A stretch of DNA of 64,000 nt from NCBI GenBank assembly GCA_963823895.1, contig CAWGNG010000012.1, forward strand, positions 124,001 through 188,000, given 5' to 3'. Below the pieces are notes generated by a model. That model saw only the letters and a list, made by a program, of their open reading frames with translations. It did not search any database and was not told the DNA's origin. The position numbers and the translations under genes were made by a program. Position 1 is the stretch's first letter. Each line of letters starts with the position of its first letter. The DNA comes from G963675935 sp963823895 (GTDB taxonomy: Bacteria; Planctomycetota; Planctomycetia; Pirellulales; Thermoguttaceae). Shown here one piece after another: positions 17,028-26,284 of this stretch.

Positions 17028-19018
17028 CAAACAACATTGATTGCGGCAGCAGCTTTCCGCTCGGCGCCACGGTGGCCGGAGATGGCGTGAATTTCTCTCT
17101 GTACTCGAAGAGTGCCTCAACAGTCGAGTTGCTTTTCTTTGATACTGCCGACTGTGCGAGGCCCTCGCGAGTGATTTCTCTCGACCGACAACGGCACCGG
17201 ACATACCACTACTGGCACGCTTTTGTTCCGCAAACGAAGCCTGGGCAACTCTATGGATATCGGGTCCATGGGTCGTTTGACCCCGCTTCTGGTCTCAGGT
17301 TCGATCCGCAGAAAGTGCTGCTGGACCCCTACGGCCGTGCCGTGGCGATACCGCGCGACTACGATCGTACCGCGGCATCCAGGCCCGGCGACAACGCAGC
17401 CCAGGCGATGAAGAGCGTGGTCGCGGACGCCGGTGGATACGATTGGGAAGGGGACCGGCCGCTGCGTCACCCCTACGCCAGGACCGTGATTTACGAGATG
17501 CACCTGGCTGGCTTTACTCGTCATCCCAATTCCGGGGTCGCGGCGCGCAAACGCGGCACGTATGCTGGGCTGATCGAGAAAATTCCCTACTTGCAGGACT
17601 TCGGGATCACCGCGGTCGAACTGTTGCCCGTCTTTCAGTTCGATCCTCAGGACTGCCCACCGGGCCGGGTGAACTACTGGGGATATTGCCCGGTGTCGTT
17701 CTTTGCTCCGCACCTGGCCTACAGCTCCCGGCAGGATCCGCTGGGTGCCATCGACGAGTTTCGCGATATGGTGAAGGCGCTGCACCGGGCGGGCATTGAA
17801 GTGATCCTGGACGTCGTGTACAACCACACTGCCGAGGGTAATCATGAAGGCCCTACCTTCTGCTTCCGCGGGCTGGAGAACGCAGCGTATTACATCCTGG
17901 AAGCTGATCGTGCGAAATACTGCAACCACACGGGCACCGGCAACACCTTGAATGCCAATCATCCGGTGGTCCGACGGTTGATCGTGGACAGCCTGCGCTA
18001 TTGGGTGGCTGAAATGCACGTGGACGGCTTCCGCTTTGACCTCGCTTCGATTCTCTCGCGCGACGAGTCGGGGCATCCCCTGGCCAACCCACCGGTGCTC
18101 TGGGACATCGAATCGGACCCCACGCTTGCGGCAACGAAGCTCATCGCCGAGGCGTGGGATGCGGGTGGGCTGTACCAGGTCGGCAGTTTCGTGGGCGACG
18201 CCTGGCGGGAATGGAACGGCAAGTTCCGCGACGACGTCCGCAGGTTTGTGCGTGGCGACGATGGCTTTGTGTCAGCCCTGGCCACGCGACTGTTAGCCAG
18301 TCCGGATCTCTATGCCCACAAGGAACGGGAGCCGGAGCAGAGTATCAACTTTGTCGCGTGCCATGACGGTTTTACGCTCAATGACCTGGTGTCTTACAAC
18401 GAGAAGCACAACGAGGCCAACGGCGAACAGAATCGGGATGGCGGCAACGACAACTACAGTTGGAACTGCGGAGTGGAGGGGCCGACAAGTGACCCAGAGA
18501 TCGAGCGGCTTCGCGATCGACAGATCAAGAACTTGCTGGCGCTGAATCTGTTGGCGGTTGGCACGCCGATGCTGCTGGCCGGAGACGAGGTCCGTCGGAC
18601 GCAGCAAGGCAACAACAACGCCTATTGCCAGGACAACGAAATTAGTTGGTTCGACTGGTCTTTGCTGGAAAAGCACGCTGGATTGCGACGCTTCGTCAAG
18701 CTCCTCTTGGCCTGCCGGCTCGATCCCCAGCGCGACACTGCGGACCGGAACACGACGCTGACGCAATTCCTCCTTAGTGCCTGCACGCAATGGCACGGTG
18801 TCCAACTCGAAAAAGCCGACTGGGGGCCCCACTCCCACAGCCTCGCAGCCACAGCGAGGGCCCCGCGTCTAGGAGCGACCCTACACTGGATGGTGAATGC
18901 GTACTGGGAGCCGCTCGGCTTTGAGCTTCCATCGGTGCCCGAGGGGTGCCAAGGTTCATGGCAGCATTGGGTTAACACTGCTCGTGAACCGCCGGAGGAC
19001 ATCTGCGAGTGGCGATAG
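17024..19018 (+). CDS. glgX: Glycogen debranching enzyme GlgX, ends at a premature in-frame TAG
   Basis: This 664-residue protein starts MTNNIDCGSSFPLGATVAGD. Residues 10-110 form the N-terminal CBM48-like beta domain. The GH13 barrel follows, with VILDVVYNHTAEG, nucleophile region MHVDGFRFDLASIL, acid/base KLIAEAWDAGGLYQVG and VACHDGFTLNDLV. GlgX/TreX enzymes cut alpha-1,6 branches of limit dextrins. The frame stops at TAG 19016-19018, but the same frame continues with GTNYDVQPRSLVILVL, the usual C-terminal beta strand, to TGA 19115-19117. So about 32 residues are lost through a nonsense change. The catalytic domain is complete; stability of the C-terminal sheet may suffer. Confidence 0.9.
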   Translation: MTNNIDCGSSFPLGATVAGDGVNFSLYSKSASTVELLFFDTADCARPSRVISLDRQRHRTYHYWHAFVPQTKPGQLYGYRVHGSFDPASGLRFDPQKVLLDPYGRAVAIPRDYDRTAASRPGDNAAQAMKSVVADAGGYDWEGDRPLRHPYARTVIYEMHLAGFTRHPNSGVAARKRGTYAGLIEKIPYLQDFGITAVELLPVFQFDPQDCPPGRVNYWGYCPVSFFAPHLAYSSRQDPLGAIDEFRDMVKALHRAGIEVILDVVYNHTAEGNHEGPTFCFRGLENAAYYILEADRAKYCNHTGTGNTLNANHPVVRRLIVDSLRYWVAEMHVDGFRFDLASILSRDESGHPLANPPVLWDIESDPTLAATKLIAEAWDAGGLYQVGSFVGDAWREWNGKFRDDVRRFVRGDDGFVSALATRLLASPDLYAHKEREPEQSINFVACHDGFTLNDLVSYNEKHNEANGEQNRDGGNDNYSWNCGVEGPTSDPEIERLRDRQIKNLLALNLLAVGTPMLLAGDEVRRTQQGNNNAYCQDNEISWFDWSLLEKHAGLRRFVKLLLACRLDPQRDTADRNTTLTQFLLSACTQWHGVQLEKADWGPHSHSLAATARAPRLGATLHWMVNAYWEPLGFELPSVPEGCQGSWQHWVNTAREPPEDICEWR

Positions 19019-19180
19019 GGCTTCCCGGTAAGCGGCACCAACTACGACGTGCAGCCGCGGTCCTTGGTCATCCTGGTTCTGCAAGCAACGCATCCCAATG
19101 CCATAACCACGGGCTGAGAAACGTGGTCCCTATTCGACTATTGTAGTGATTCAGAATTAAGTGACTTTACGGAAGGGCAA

Positions 19181-19253
19181 CAGGTGGGGCAGACATTCCT
19201 GTCTGCCAGGGAAATCGGGCAAGCCTGGCAGACAGGAATGTCTGCCCCACCTG
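19181..19253. repeat. Large perfect palindrome (REP-like element)
   Basis: Two 30-base arms (19181-19210 and 19224-19253) are exact reverse complements separated by 13 bases. Each arm also contains a smaller hairpin, GGCAGACA-TTCC-TGTCTGCC. Nested hairpins of this GTGGGGCAGACATTCCTG type recur in planctomycete intergenic DNA and behave like REP sequences. It lies downstream of glgX and could also stop transcription, although no T run follows. Confidence 0.8.
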
Positions 19254-19749
19254 TCAATCCCATGATTTATAAAACCCCAACAGCGTGACGCACTACACCA
19301 GGTCCCAAAGTCACAACAACCGAGAGCACAGCATGCGCCAACTGAATCAGCGGAAAACCGAAGTCAGCAACTCTTTCAGCGGCAATGACTTACGCAAGTT
19401 GCACTTGATAGAGATAGGGATAGACGCGGCGCAACACTGGACTCTGCAACACTTCGGACATTCCGTTGTCTCCTTGTTTTCTGCCCGCCCTGGGGGCGGT
19501 ATGATAAATCTCGGTGAACAGGCCCCTTCTCACGTATTTTTGTATGCCGATTGTGGCTTTACGTGTCCAACCGTTAGCCCGCGAGTGCAAACGGTGGCTT
19601 GAATTAGCGAGAGCGCTGGAATCCTCGGTGTCGACAACGTCCCGGAGGGTCATCGTACTGATCATGTGAAAGGCGGTCCGTCGCAATGCCGGCTTTGTGG
19701 CCGAGCCGGTCAGCAAAGTAAGGCGAGAATACTGAATGGGAGTAAACCG
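19254..19749. other. No gene supported
   Basis: Rearranged intergenic sequence lies between the palindrome and a lipoprotein leader. Open frames on both strands are short and show no domain. Confidence 0.4.
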
Positions 19750-19850
19750 ATGACAGCGAGATCATGCCTGGTATGCGTCGGCTTCCTTGCAGTGCTGACG
19801 TCTGTGGGGTGCCGGAAGTCTGCCTCCGAACAGGAGCCGATACCCCAACC
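19750..19850 (+). pseudogene. Lipoprotein N-terminus (possible efflux membrane-fusion protein), truncated
   Basis: ATG 19750 follows GGGAGTAAACC and encodes MTARSCLVCVGFLAVLTSVG followed by CRKSASEQEPIPQP, a clear lipoprotein signal with lipobox TSVGC. After about 34 residues the sequence becomes the antisense of a TolC-like gene, so the frame is chimeric from there. Being next to an efflux outer-membrane gene, it may be the leader of a membrane-fusion partner, but too little remains to prove that. Confidence 0.5.
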
Positions 19851-20151
19851 CCATGGCGGCCAGATCCTGCGGAGGGCGTCCCAAGAGCACGCACAGCCGG
19901 TTGTTGGCCAGCCGCCACCCTTGCTCGTACTGCGGAACCGTCGCCCGCGTCTGTTCCAAGACAGTCCGGGCCTGTTCCACGTCTCGTCTTGTGGCTTTGC
20001 CGTGCTTATACCTATCTTCAGTGATCTTCAAGGCATTCTCTTGTGCGACGACGTTGTTGACCGCATAGCTTACCCGCTCCTGGAACGTCCGCATTTCCAC
20101 ATAACTCGATGCCACCTCGGCCAGAAGCATAACCAACACGTCGTCATAATT
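19851..20151 (-). pseudogene. TolC/NodT-like outer-membrane efflux protein, central fragment (downstream of IS66)
   Basis: On the minus strand this reads NYDDVLVMLLAEVASSYVEM, then RYKHGKATRRDVEQARTVLE, then WRLANNRLCVLLGRPPQDLA, the helical barrel repeat of RND-efflux outer-membrane factors. It joins in frame to the fragment at 22781-22960 once copy B of IS66 and one 8-bp duplication are removed (DASIEN plus YDDVLV). Homology stops near 19850, so the C-terminal half is lost as well. Confidence 0.8.
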
Positions 20152-20244
20152 GTAAGTGACTGGCGGAACACGTCTTGTGCAGTCGGGTAGGCTGGGGGCA
20201 TCGGCCGGGATGGTCTCGGCTCGATGAACCTCAGGAGCCCGAAC

Positions 20245-20700
20245 ATGAAGAAACGAATTCGACACGGCGATCCGCGGCGACGGAGCTATTGGGAAGAGGT
20301 GGTGCGGCGGTGGAGGGAAGGCGGCCAATCGGTGCGGGCGTTTTGCCGCGCCGAGGAATTGCGGGAGTCGGCCTTCTATTTCTGGCGGCATAAACTGGCG
20401 CGAGGTGGTCACCGCACCGGCAAGCGGGTATCCGGTGCCGTGGACGGCGCGCAGTTCCAGTCACGCCCGGCGACGCCAACGTCGCGTTCATCCAAGCGGG
20501 TATCGCCACGGCATGGTGCTACGCCTTCGTTTCTGCCCGTGCATGTGGTGGGACCGGCAAGCAGGTGCTTCGGCGCGGCTGAGGCGGACGGCGGCGTGGA
20601 GATTATCCTGGGGCAAGGCCGCACGGTACGGGTGCAGGCGGGCTTCGACCGGCAAACGCTCGCCGCTGTGCTGGCCGTGCTGGAGGTGCAGCCGTGTTGA
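20245..20700 (+). CDS. tnpA: IS66 accessory protein TnpA, copy B
   Basis: This 151-residue protein is identical to the copy A protein, with the HTH-like N-terminus (YWEEVVRRWREGGQSVRAFC). The start at ATG 20245 has AGGAG upstream. Its last codons overlap the GTG start of tnpB. Confidence 0.9.
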   Translation: MKKRIRHGDPRRRSYWEEVVRRWREGGQSVRAFCRAEELRESAFYFWRHKLARGGHRTGKRVSGAVDGAQFQSRPATPTSRSSKRVSPRHGATPSFLPVHVVGPASRCFGAAEADGGVEIILGQGRTVRVQAGFDRQTLAAVLAVLEVQPC

Positions 20701-21050
20701 ACCTGTCGGAACTGGTGCGGATCTACGTGTGCTTGGCGCCGACAGATATGCGAAAAAGTTTCGACACACTGGCCGCCCTGGTGCGGGACTGGCTGGGATA
20801 CGATCCCTTGTCCGGCCACTTGTTCGTGTTCCGCAGTCGCCGTGGCGATCGCGTGAAACTTTTGTGGTGGGATCGCGACGGGCTGACGTTGTACTATCGG
20901 CGGCTGGAAGAAGGAACCTTTCGCTTTCCGACGAGCAACGACCCACAAGCGCGGAGCGTCGAGGTCTCGGCGCAGGAGTTGTCGCTGGTGCTGTGGGGCA
21001 TCGACCCGTCCAGCGTGAAACGGCAGCAACGCTACCAACGCACGGCTTGA
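20694..21050 (+). CDS. tnpB: IS66 accessory protein TnpB, copy B
   Basis: This 118-residue protein starts MLNLSELVRIYVCLAPTDMR and contains the family hallmarks PTDMRKSFDTLA, DPLSGHLFVFRSRRGDRVK and LLWWDRDGLTLYYRRLEEG. This is the intact version; copy A differs by one missing base near the 12th codon. It begins at GTG 20694 overlapping tnpA. Confidence 0.93.
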   Translation: MLNLSELVRIYVCLAPTDMRKSFDTLAALVRDWLGYDPLSGHLFVFRSRRGDRVKLLWWDRDGLTLYYRRLEEGTFRFPTSNDPQARSVEVSAQELSLVLWGIDPSSVKRQQRYQRTA

Positions 21051-21112
21051 TGCGGGGAGAAAAACCTTTCTTGCGGTGGGAATAATTTCGCGTTCACGGT
21101 ATCTATAAGGGC

Positions 21113-22714
21113 ATGGACACGGACGCCATGCCTCTTCCCGATCCCGCCCTGCTGCCCGACGATGTCGCGGTGCTCAAGCAGTTGATCGTGCAATTGTTGG
21201 AGCAGTTGCGTCTGCGCGACGAGCGGCTCCAGCGGCAAGAACATCACATTCACTTGCTGCTGAAAAGGATTTACGGGAGCAGCAGCGAGAAGTTCGATCC
21301 GCAGCAAGGCATGTTGTTCGAGAACCAGGCAGATGCGGAAGAGGCGGCTGCCAACTCGCCGCCGCCGGTCGCACGGGCAGCTTCCAAGAACCGCGACAAG
21401 CACGGCCGAGGGCGGATTCCCGACGAGACCAAGCGTGAGGAAGTCGTTCACGATCTTTCCGAAGCCGAGAAGGCGGCATTGGGCGGCCTGGAGAATCTGG
21501 TCGAGTTGCCGCCGGAGACCAGCGAGCAACTCGATTGGCGGCCCTCGACGCTGTTCGTGATGGTGCATGTCCGCAAGAAATACGCCCGCAAAGAGCAACT
21601 GCCCGAGAGCGGCCTGACGCTCGTTGAGCAGAACGTGGTGCTGGCCCGCAAGCCGCCCGAGGCGATTCCCGGCGGTTTGGCCGGTCCGGGGCTGATGGCC
21701 CAGGTGATCGTCAGCAAGGGGGCCGATCATCTGCCCTTGCACCGGCTGGAAGGAATCTTCCAGCGACAGGGCGTCCGCATCTCCCGGCAGACGATGGACG
21801 GCTGGTGGCTTCAAACGGCCGAGTTCTTACAACCTTTGTACGCCCTGGCTATCCGCGTGGTGTTGGCTTCTCACGTAATCCACACGGATGACACCTCGGT
21901 GAAGGTCCGCGATGCCTGGCGGAGGCTGAAGTACACGGGCCACTTCTGGCCCTACGTGGGCGATCCACTGCACTCGCTGACCGTGTTCGATTACACGACG
22001 AATCACAAACGGGACGGACCGGCCGCGTTTCTCAAGGATTATCGCGGCTATGTGCAGGCCGACGCCTTCAACGGTTACGACGGAATCTACCTGGAATCCG
22101 ACGGTCGAATCATCGAGGTGGCTTGTTGGGTGCATGCGCGGAGGAAATTCCACGAGAGCCGACGGCTGGATGCGGCCCGCATGGAGACGGCGTTGGCTTG
22201 GATCGGCAAGCTCTACGCCGTGGAGAAAGATCTCCGGCAGCGCTGTCAGGGCCAGTGGCAGCCACTCACGCTGGAGGAGCGTGCCACGCAAATCGCCGCC
22301 GAGCGGCAGGAGCGGTCGCGGCCGCTCTTGGACAGCTTCCATACATGGCTGGAAGCCGAGGCGCCCAAGGTCTTGCCCAAGAGCGCGGTTCGTGGAGCGA
22401 TTAACTATACGCTCGGCAACTGGACGGCCCTGTCCGTATACCCTAACGACGGCTGGCTGGACATCGACAACAACGAAGGCGAGAACTCGTTGCGGGGCCT
22501 CTGTATCGGACGCCGCAATTGGCTTTTTGTGGGGAACGACCGGGGCGGCCGCGCGGCGGCGATCCATTTCAGCCTGTTGGCGTCATGCAAGCGTCACGGC
22601 CACGATCCTTGGGTCTACTACCGCGACGTGCTGACCCGACTGCCAGCGATTCTTCCCGGCGCCAGCGAGGAAGAACTTCTCGCCCTCCTCCCCCACCGCT
22701 GGCATCCGGCTTGA
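21113..22714 (+). CDS. tnpC: IS66 transposase TnpC, copy B
   Basis: This 533-residue transposase has the same motifs as copy A: coiled-coil N-terminus, RIYGSSSEKFDP, IHTDDTSVKV, VQADAFNGYDGI and WLDIDNNEGENSLRG. It has CWVHARRKF where copy A has CWAHARRKF. All key residues are present, so the element is expected to be active if copy B is correctly sequenced. Confidence 0.95.
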   Translation: MDTDAMPLPDPALLPDDVAVLKQLIVQLLEQLRLRDERLQRQEHHIHLLLKRIYGSSSEKFDPQQGMLFENQADAEEAAANSPPPVARAASKNRDKHGRGRIPDETKREEVVHDLSEAEKAALGGLENLVELPPETSEQLDWRPSTLFVMVHVRKKYARKEQLPESGLTLVEQNVVLARKPPEAIPGGLAGPGLMAQVIVSKGADHLPLHRLEGIFQRQGVRISRQTMDGWWLQTAEFLQPLYALAIRVVLASHVIHTDDTSVKVRDAWRRLKYTGHFWPYVGDPLHSLTVFDYTTNHKRDGPAAFLKDYRGYVQADAFNGYDGIYLESDGRIIEVACWVHARRKFHESRRLDAARMETALAWIGKLYAVEKDLRQRCQGQWQPLTLEERATQIAAERQERSRPLLDSFHTWLEAEAPKVLPKSAVRGAINYTLGNWTALSVYPNDGWLDIDNNEGENSLRGLCIGRRNWLFVGNDRGGRAAAIHFSLLASCKRHGHDPWVYYRDVLTRLPAILPGASEEELLALLPHRWHPA

Positions 22715-22780
22715 TCTCCCCGTTCGCCAAGCCTACGCCCAGGCGGCGATTTCTCCCTATGTGCTCGGCGGGACGCTTAC

Positions 22781-22960
22781 TCATAATTCTCTATAGACGC
22801 ATCCAGTTCTGCATCCGCGGCTTCCACCGCCCGGCGAAAGCGGCCCCAAAAGTCAAGTTCCCAACTCAGACTGAAATTATGGTTCCACTGGTCGAACCAA
22901 CGCTGGGGCGTGTCCTTGCGGCAGCCGTGAAAAATCTTTGATCGCCGGGCGGTGGTGACG
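22781..22960 (-). pseudogene. TolC/NodT-like outer-membrane efflux protein, upstream fragment
   Basis: On the minus strand this reads TPQRWFDQWNHNFSLSWELD, then FWGRFRRAVEAADAELDASI, the conserved segment preceding the helical domain of RND outer-membrane factors. It continues across the IS66 copy B insertion at 19851-20151. The start of the gene is not recognisable beyond about 22960, where sequence related to the third IS66 region begins. Confidence 0.75.
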
Positions 22961-23044
22961 GCGACGGACGGTCGATGATCGGAGGGCGATGCCAGACGCG
23001 ATGTGCCGCCACGGGATCGGCGACGAGAGGTACGAGGCGAGGTG

Positions 23045-23623
23045 TCACGACCGTGACGCCTCAATGTGGTTTCGCAGTGCCCCAAGTTCCTCGTCACAGA
23101 TGAAGCCCACGCTGTCGGTTGCCGTCATTCCCTCGCACCATGCGATGATCTCGGCCGGCGGCAGGTCGCACTTCTTCAGGGCCTTGATGATCACCGCGAA
23201 ACACTCCTCGATGTCTGCCATCATCATTCCCTCGTCACTCATTTCCACCTGCTGGCTCCCTTGCTTCATCAAATCCAGCGAAAGCTCCATCGCCGGCCGC
23301 AACTGTCCCAGATCGACCAATCGGCTTAGGTTGCGTTTCACCGCTTCATAGGCCGCGTAGTCGTAGCTGAAATTGCGGTTGATGTCTCGTTCGTCGAAGT
23401 CGGTCGCGTCGGCGATGGCTTGCCGCGTCGCGGCAGCCAGTTCTTCGGCCGGGGCCTGCAACTCGAATCTGGCGTCGAGTTGGCGGAGAATCGTGCGGTC
23501 ATCTTTCGCCAATTCCAGCAGAACGTCGATCAGGTCACCTTTGCTGCGTTTCGCCAATGCCTTACGCAGCCTAGCCGCGGAATCTGCCGTCTTAACGGCT
23601 TTCTTCGGACGGTGTTTTGACAT
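23045..23623 (-). CDS. Probable IS66 passenger protein of unknown function
   Basis: This 192-residue protein starts MSKHRPKKAVKTADSAARLR and contains KRSKGDLIDVLLELAKDDRT, then a helical stretch with YAAYEAVKRNLSRLVDLGQL, and ends near ELGALRNHIEASRS. It looks fully helical and soluble. The start codon lies inside the last codons of tnpC (overlap of 32 bases), which ties it to the transposon. I recognise no catalytic motif. Confidence 0.65.
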   Translation of the reverse strand: MSKHRPKKAVKTADSAARLRKALAKRSKGDLIDVLLELAKDDRTILRQLDARFELQAPAEELAAATRQAIADATDFDERDINRNFSYDYAAYEAVKRNLSRLVDLGQLRPAMELSLDLMKQGSQQVEMSDEGMMMADIEECFAVIIKALKKCDLPPAEIIAWCEGMTATDSVGFICDEELGALRNHIEASRS

Positions 23624-25297
23624 GTCGCGTTCCTTTGCTCTCCAGCGCGTCTCGATAGTTCCACGGCATCCAGTGCTCTGGATTGGCGGATAACTCGCCC
23701 GCATGCCGCTCAAGCTCAGTCAGGTAGTCGAACGGGTTCGCGCCGCACAGTTCGCAGGTGTGGATCAGGCTCATAAACAAATCCCCCACCTCCGCGCCGT
23801 GGCACGTCTTGTAGAACAAGGCGTTTTTGCGGTGCAGGATCGCCCGCTTTAGCGCGCGTTCGCACACGTTGTTGTCCAGCGGTGCGCCGGCCACGCGGAG
23901 GAACAACGTCAGCCGCTCCCAGTGTTTCAACAGGTACGAAATCGCGCTGCCCAACGACGAGTTTGGCTCGACGCACCGTTGCTCGAATTGTCGGACAAGC
24001 CAGGCGTGAAGTTCTTCCATCACCGGGCCGCTCTCGGCCTGGTGGAAGAGCAATCGTTCCTGCGGCGACAGATTTCGCTCTCGGGCGATGCCGTCATTCT
24101 TGTAAATCACGGCGAGCGCTTCCAACACGTGCCGGCACTCCTCGGGAAAACGTTCCGCCACTTCCACGAACTGCCGCCGTCCGTGGGCCAGACAGTGGGC
24201 CACGATCGTCGCCAGCTCCCCAGGCAATTTCGCGGCAAGGCATCACACATCTGAATCGGCGCGGCCAACGATTCGGCACGCTCGATCAGCACGTCCGCCA
24301 GATTCTCGCCCGCGTGTTGACGCCCGCTGAAAAACAGGGCGATCTTGCGGTCTTCCTTGCTGGAAACAACGCCCGAAGTGAACATGCCCTTGCGCTCGGC
24401 CGGCGGTTTCTTCGCCGAGCCCTCGGCTGAAGTGTCGGCAGCCTCTGCGGCGAAAGTCTCTTCCTTGGCTCGTGCGCCGATCAGCTCCAGAATCTTGACC
24501 GTCGTATCATCATTGAAAACCACCTCGCCTTGCGCCGCCTGGCGAATCAATTCCGCGAAAGCCGGCTCGATCTTCTCGGCCTTGGCGTGAACGATCTCCC
24601 ATTGGGTCGAAGCCGGCAGCGGAATGCCCAAGCTTCCTTGTAGCTTCTCCTCGCGGTTGAAGGGCATCCCGGTTCCGTACTTCAGCAAGGCGATCATGCT
24701 GCCCGCCGTTGCATCATACTTTTCCGGGCCCACCTCGTCGGGCGACTGGGCCGTGAAGACGACGCCGCACAAGTTGCACCGCAACTTCTGCAGTTCGTAA
24801 ATCTTGGCCTGAATCGGGGCCTGCCCCACCAATCGAACCAGCACGCCCGGCCGGCCCGTCTCGTAGACTGTGCCCTTGTCGCACTTCGGGCAGGCGTCAC
24901 CCGGCTGGAGCGACTCGTGAGGCACCGCAACCTTCTCCGCCCCGGCGTAGGCGTCGGCCCCGTTGCGGCCGTGTCCTTTGGCAGGCGTTTTCGCCGCGTC
25001 TTCCGGCGCCAACACCACGGCAGTCGAAACGGCCGCAGATGCCGACCGCGGCGACGCCAAATCCTTGCCGCCGCCGATCACCGTCTTCGTTTTCTCGGTC
25101 CGCGAACCGAAAAGCAGCTTCCGCAAGCGAGCGATCGTGGTGTTCTTGTCGTCCACTAACTCGGCGATGGTGTCGTAGGCATCCACCACCGCCCTGAGGA
25201 TCGCATAATCCTTCTCGTCGAGTTTTTTCTCGGCTTGCCGCAGAGCGTCTTCCAACTGGCTCATGTCGATCTCGATGGTCGAAAGCTTCGTTGGCAT
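23592..25297 (-). pseudogene. tnpC: IS66 transposase TnpC, copy C, frameshifted
   Basis: The N-terminal part (to about residue 355) has RLRKLLFGSRTEKTKTV, the zinc-binding CPKCDKG...CNLCG knuckles and VVFNDDTTVKILELIG (first catalytic Asp). The rest, in another frame, has HGRRQFVEVAERFPEECRHV, VAGAPLDNNVCERALKRAIL (catalytic Glu region) and HRKNALFYKTCHGAEVGDLF. The break lies near 24235 (MCDALPRN to PGELATIVAHCLAHGRR). One base restores a full-length protein of about 565 residues. Confidence 0.85.
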
Positions 25298-25452
25298 GAT
25301 GATACCAGCAACGGAGGCCGACGAAAACCACTATGGCGTTCATTTCAAGCGGGCGCAGAATAACGCGCATCCGCAAAGCGTGGAAAGAGCGATTTGCCGC
25401 GATTTCGCGGGCACCGCCGCCAATCGCCGCGTCAATCCGCCGGCCCCACCGA

Positions 25453-25794
25453 TCACCAAGCAGGCGCCGCTTGCGTCGCTTCCGGATTGCCCGCCGAAAG
25501 AAGAACCTGCAACTGATGGGCTGCCAGCGTTCTGGCCGCCGCATTCTTAGCCGACGGCCACCAGGAGAACTTGCCGCTCGACAACCGCTTGTGGCAAAGC
25601 CAATAACCTTGGCCGTCATAAACGAGTATCTTTACCGCCGTCGCCGCTCGATTGCGGAATACGAATACCCAGCCATTAAACGGATCATGCTTCAACACCT
25701 CCTTGCACAACCGGGCCAGACCGTCGATTCCGCGGCGAAAGTCGGCTGGCTCGATGGCCACCACTACCCGCATCTGAGGCGTGACCTGAATCAT
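25453..25794 (-). CDS. tnpB: IS66 TnpB, copy C
   Basis: This 113-residue protein starts MIQVTPQMRVVVAIEPADFR and has the family pattern DFRRGIDGLARLCKEVLKHD, then PFNGWVFVFRNRAATAVKIL. A further family element is YDGQGYWLCHKRLSSGKF. The start overlaps the tnpA stop (ATGA). It is intact. Confidence 0.88.
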   Translation of the reverse strand: MIQVTPQMRVVVAIEPADFRRGIDGLARLCKEVLKHDPFNGWVFVFRNRAATAVKILVYDGQGYWLCHKRLSSGKFSWWPSAKNAAARTLAAHQLQVLLSAGNPEATQAAPAW

Positions 25795-26234
25795 GGCGAG
25801 GGATTCCAGAAGCTCCGGCTCAGCGCCGCCAGATCGGGCGTCGGGACTCCTTTCAGATGGACCCGCATCTTTGCCCCGGCAGCGTCCTCTAACTCCACCG
25901 TGCATTCGCAACCGTTGCTGGCAGGGGCCAGTTCAAGAAACGTGGCCGCCGACTCGGCACCGAGAGGAAGAGGTGGTCGGCGTCGATAGGCATTCTTCGG
26001 CAGATCAACGGCGACCGTGGATTGCTGTTCGACACGCTTTTTCAGCGAGTAGTACTCCAGACGCAATACCCTGGAAGTGCGATGGAGCCCATACCGGACA
26101 GCCGCTCTTGCTGCTGCGGTCCACAGCCCGTCCGGAATCCGTGAGCGCGCCTGATGCGTCGCCCGCCAACGCAGAAATCGACGCCGAAGTGCCTCCAGCC
26201 GGGCCGGAATGTCGCGAGTCTCTCTGCCATTCAT
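25791..26234 (-). CDS. tnpA: IS66 TnpA-like accessory protein, copy C
   Basis: This 147-residue protein starts MNGRETRDIPARLEALRRRF. Helical N-terminal segments (PDGLWTAAARAAVRYGLHRT) and a C-terminal CTVELEDAAGAKMRVHLKGV, which matches the beta-rich tail of IS66 first-gene products, support the call. It is followed with a 4-base overlap by tnpB. Confidence 0.75.
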   Translation of the reverse strand: MNGRETRDIPARLEALRRRFLRWRATHQARSRIPDGLWTAAARAAVRYGLHRTSRVLRLEYYSLKKRVEQQSTVAVDLPKNAYRRRPPLPLGAESAATFLELAPASNGCECTVELEDAAGAKMRVHLKGVPTPDLAALSRSFWNPSP

Positions 26235-26284
26235 TGGCTGTCCTCCGCAAAAGTCTCTGCTGACAGCCAACGATACCAAATGCT

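Larger units (their letters stand above)
20152..22780 (+). mobile_element. IS66-family insertion sequence, copy B (intact)
   Basis: This 2629-bp element has the same terminal inverted repeats as copy A and an 8-bp target duplication TCATAATT (20144-20151 and 22781-22788). All three genes are intact. It interrupts a TolC-like gene on the opposite strand. The near identity to copy A indicates recent transposition, and the different flanking duplications show two independent insertions rather than a segmental duplication. Confidence 0.95.
23045..26234 (-). mobile_element. Degenerate IS66 element, copy C, with probable passenger gene
   Basis: A minus-strand tnpA-tnpB-tnpC set is followed by an extra gene (23045-23623) that overlaps the end of tnpC, a common place for IS66 passenger genes. 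It is unrelated at high identity to copies A and B. tnpC carries a frameshift. I could not identify terminal repeats or a target duplication, so the limits given are those of the genes. Confidence 0.75.
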
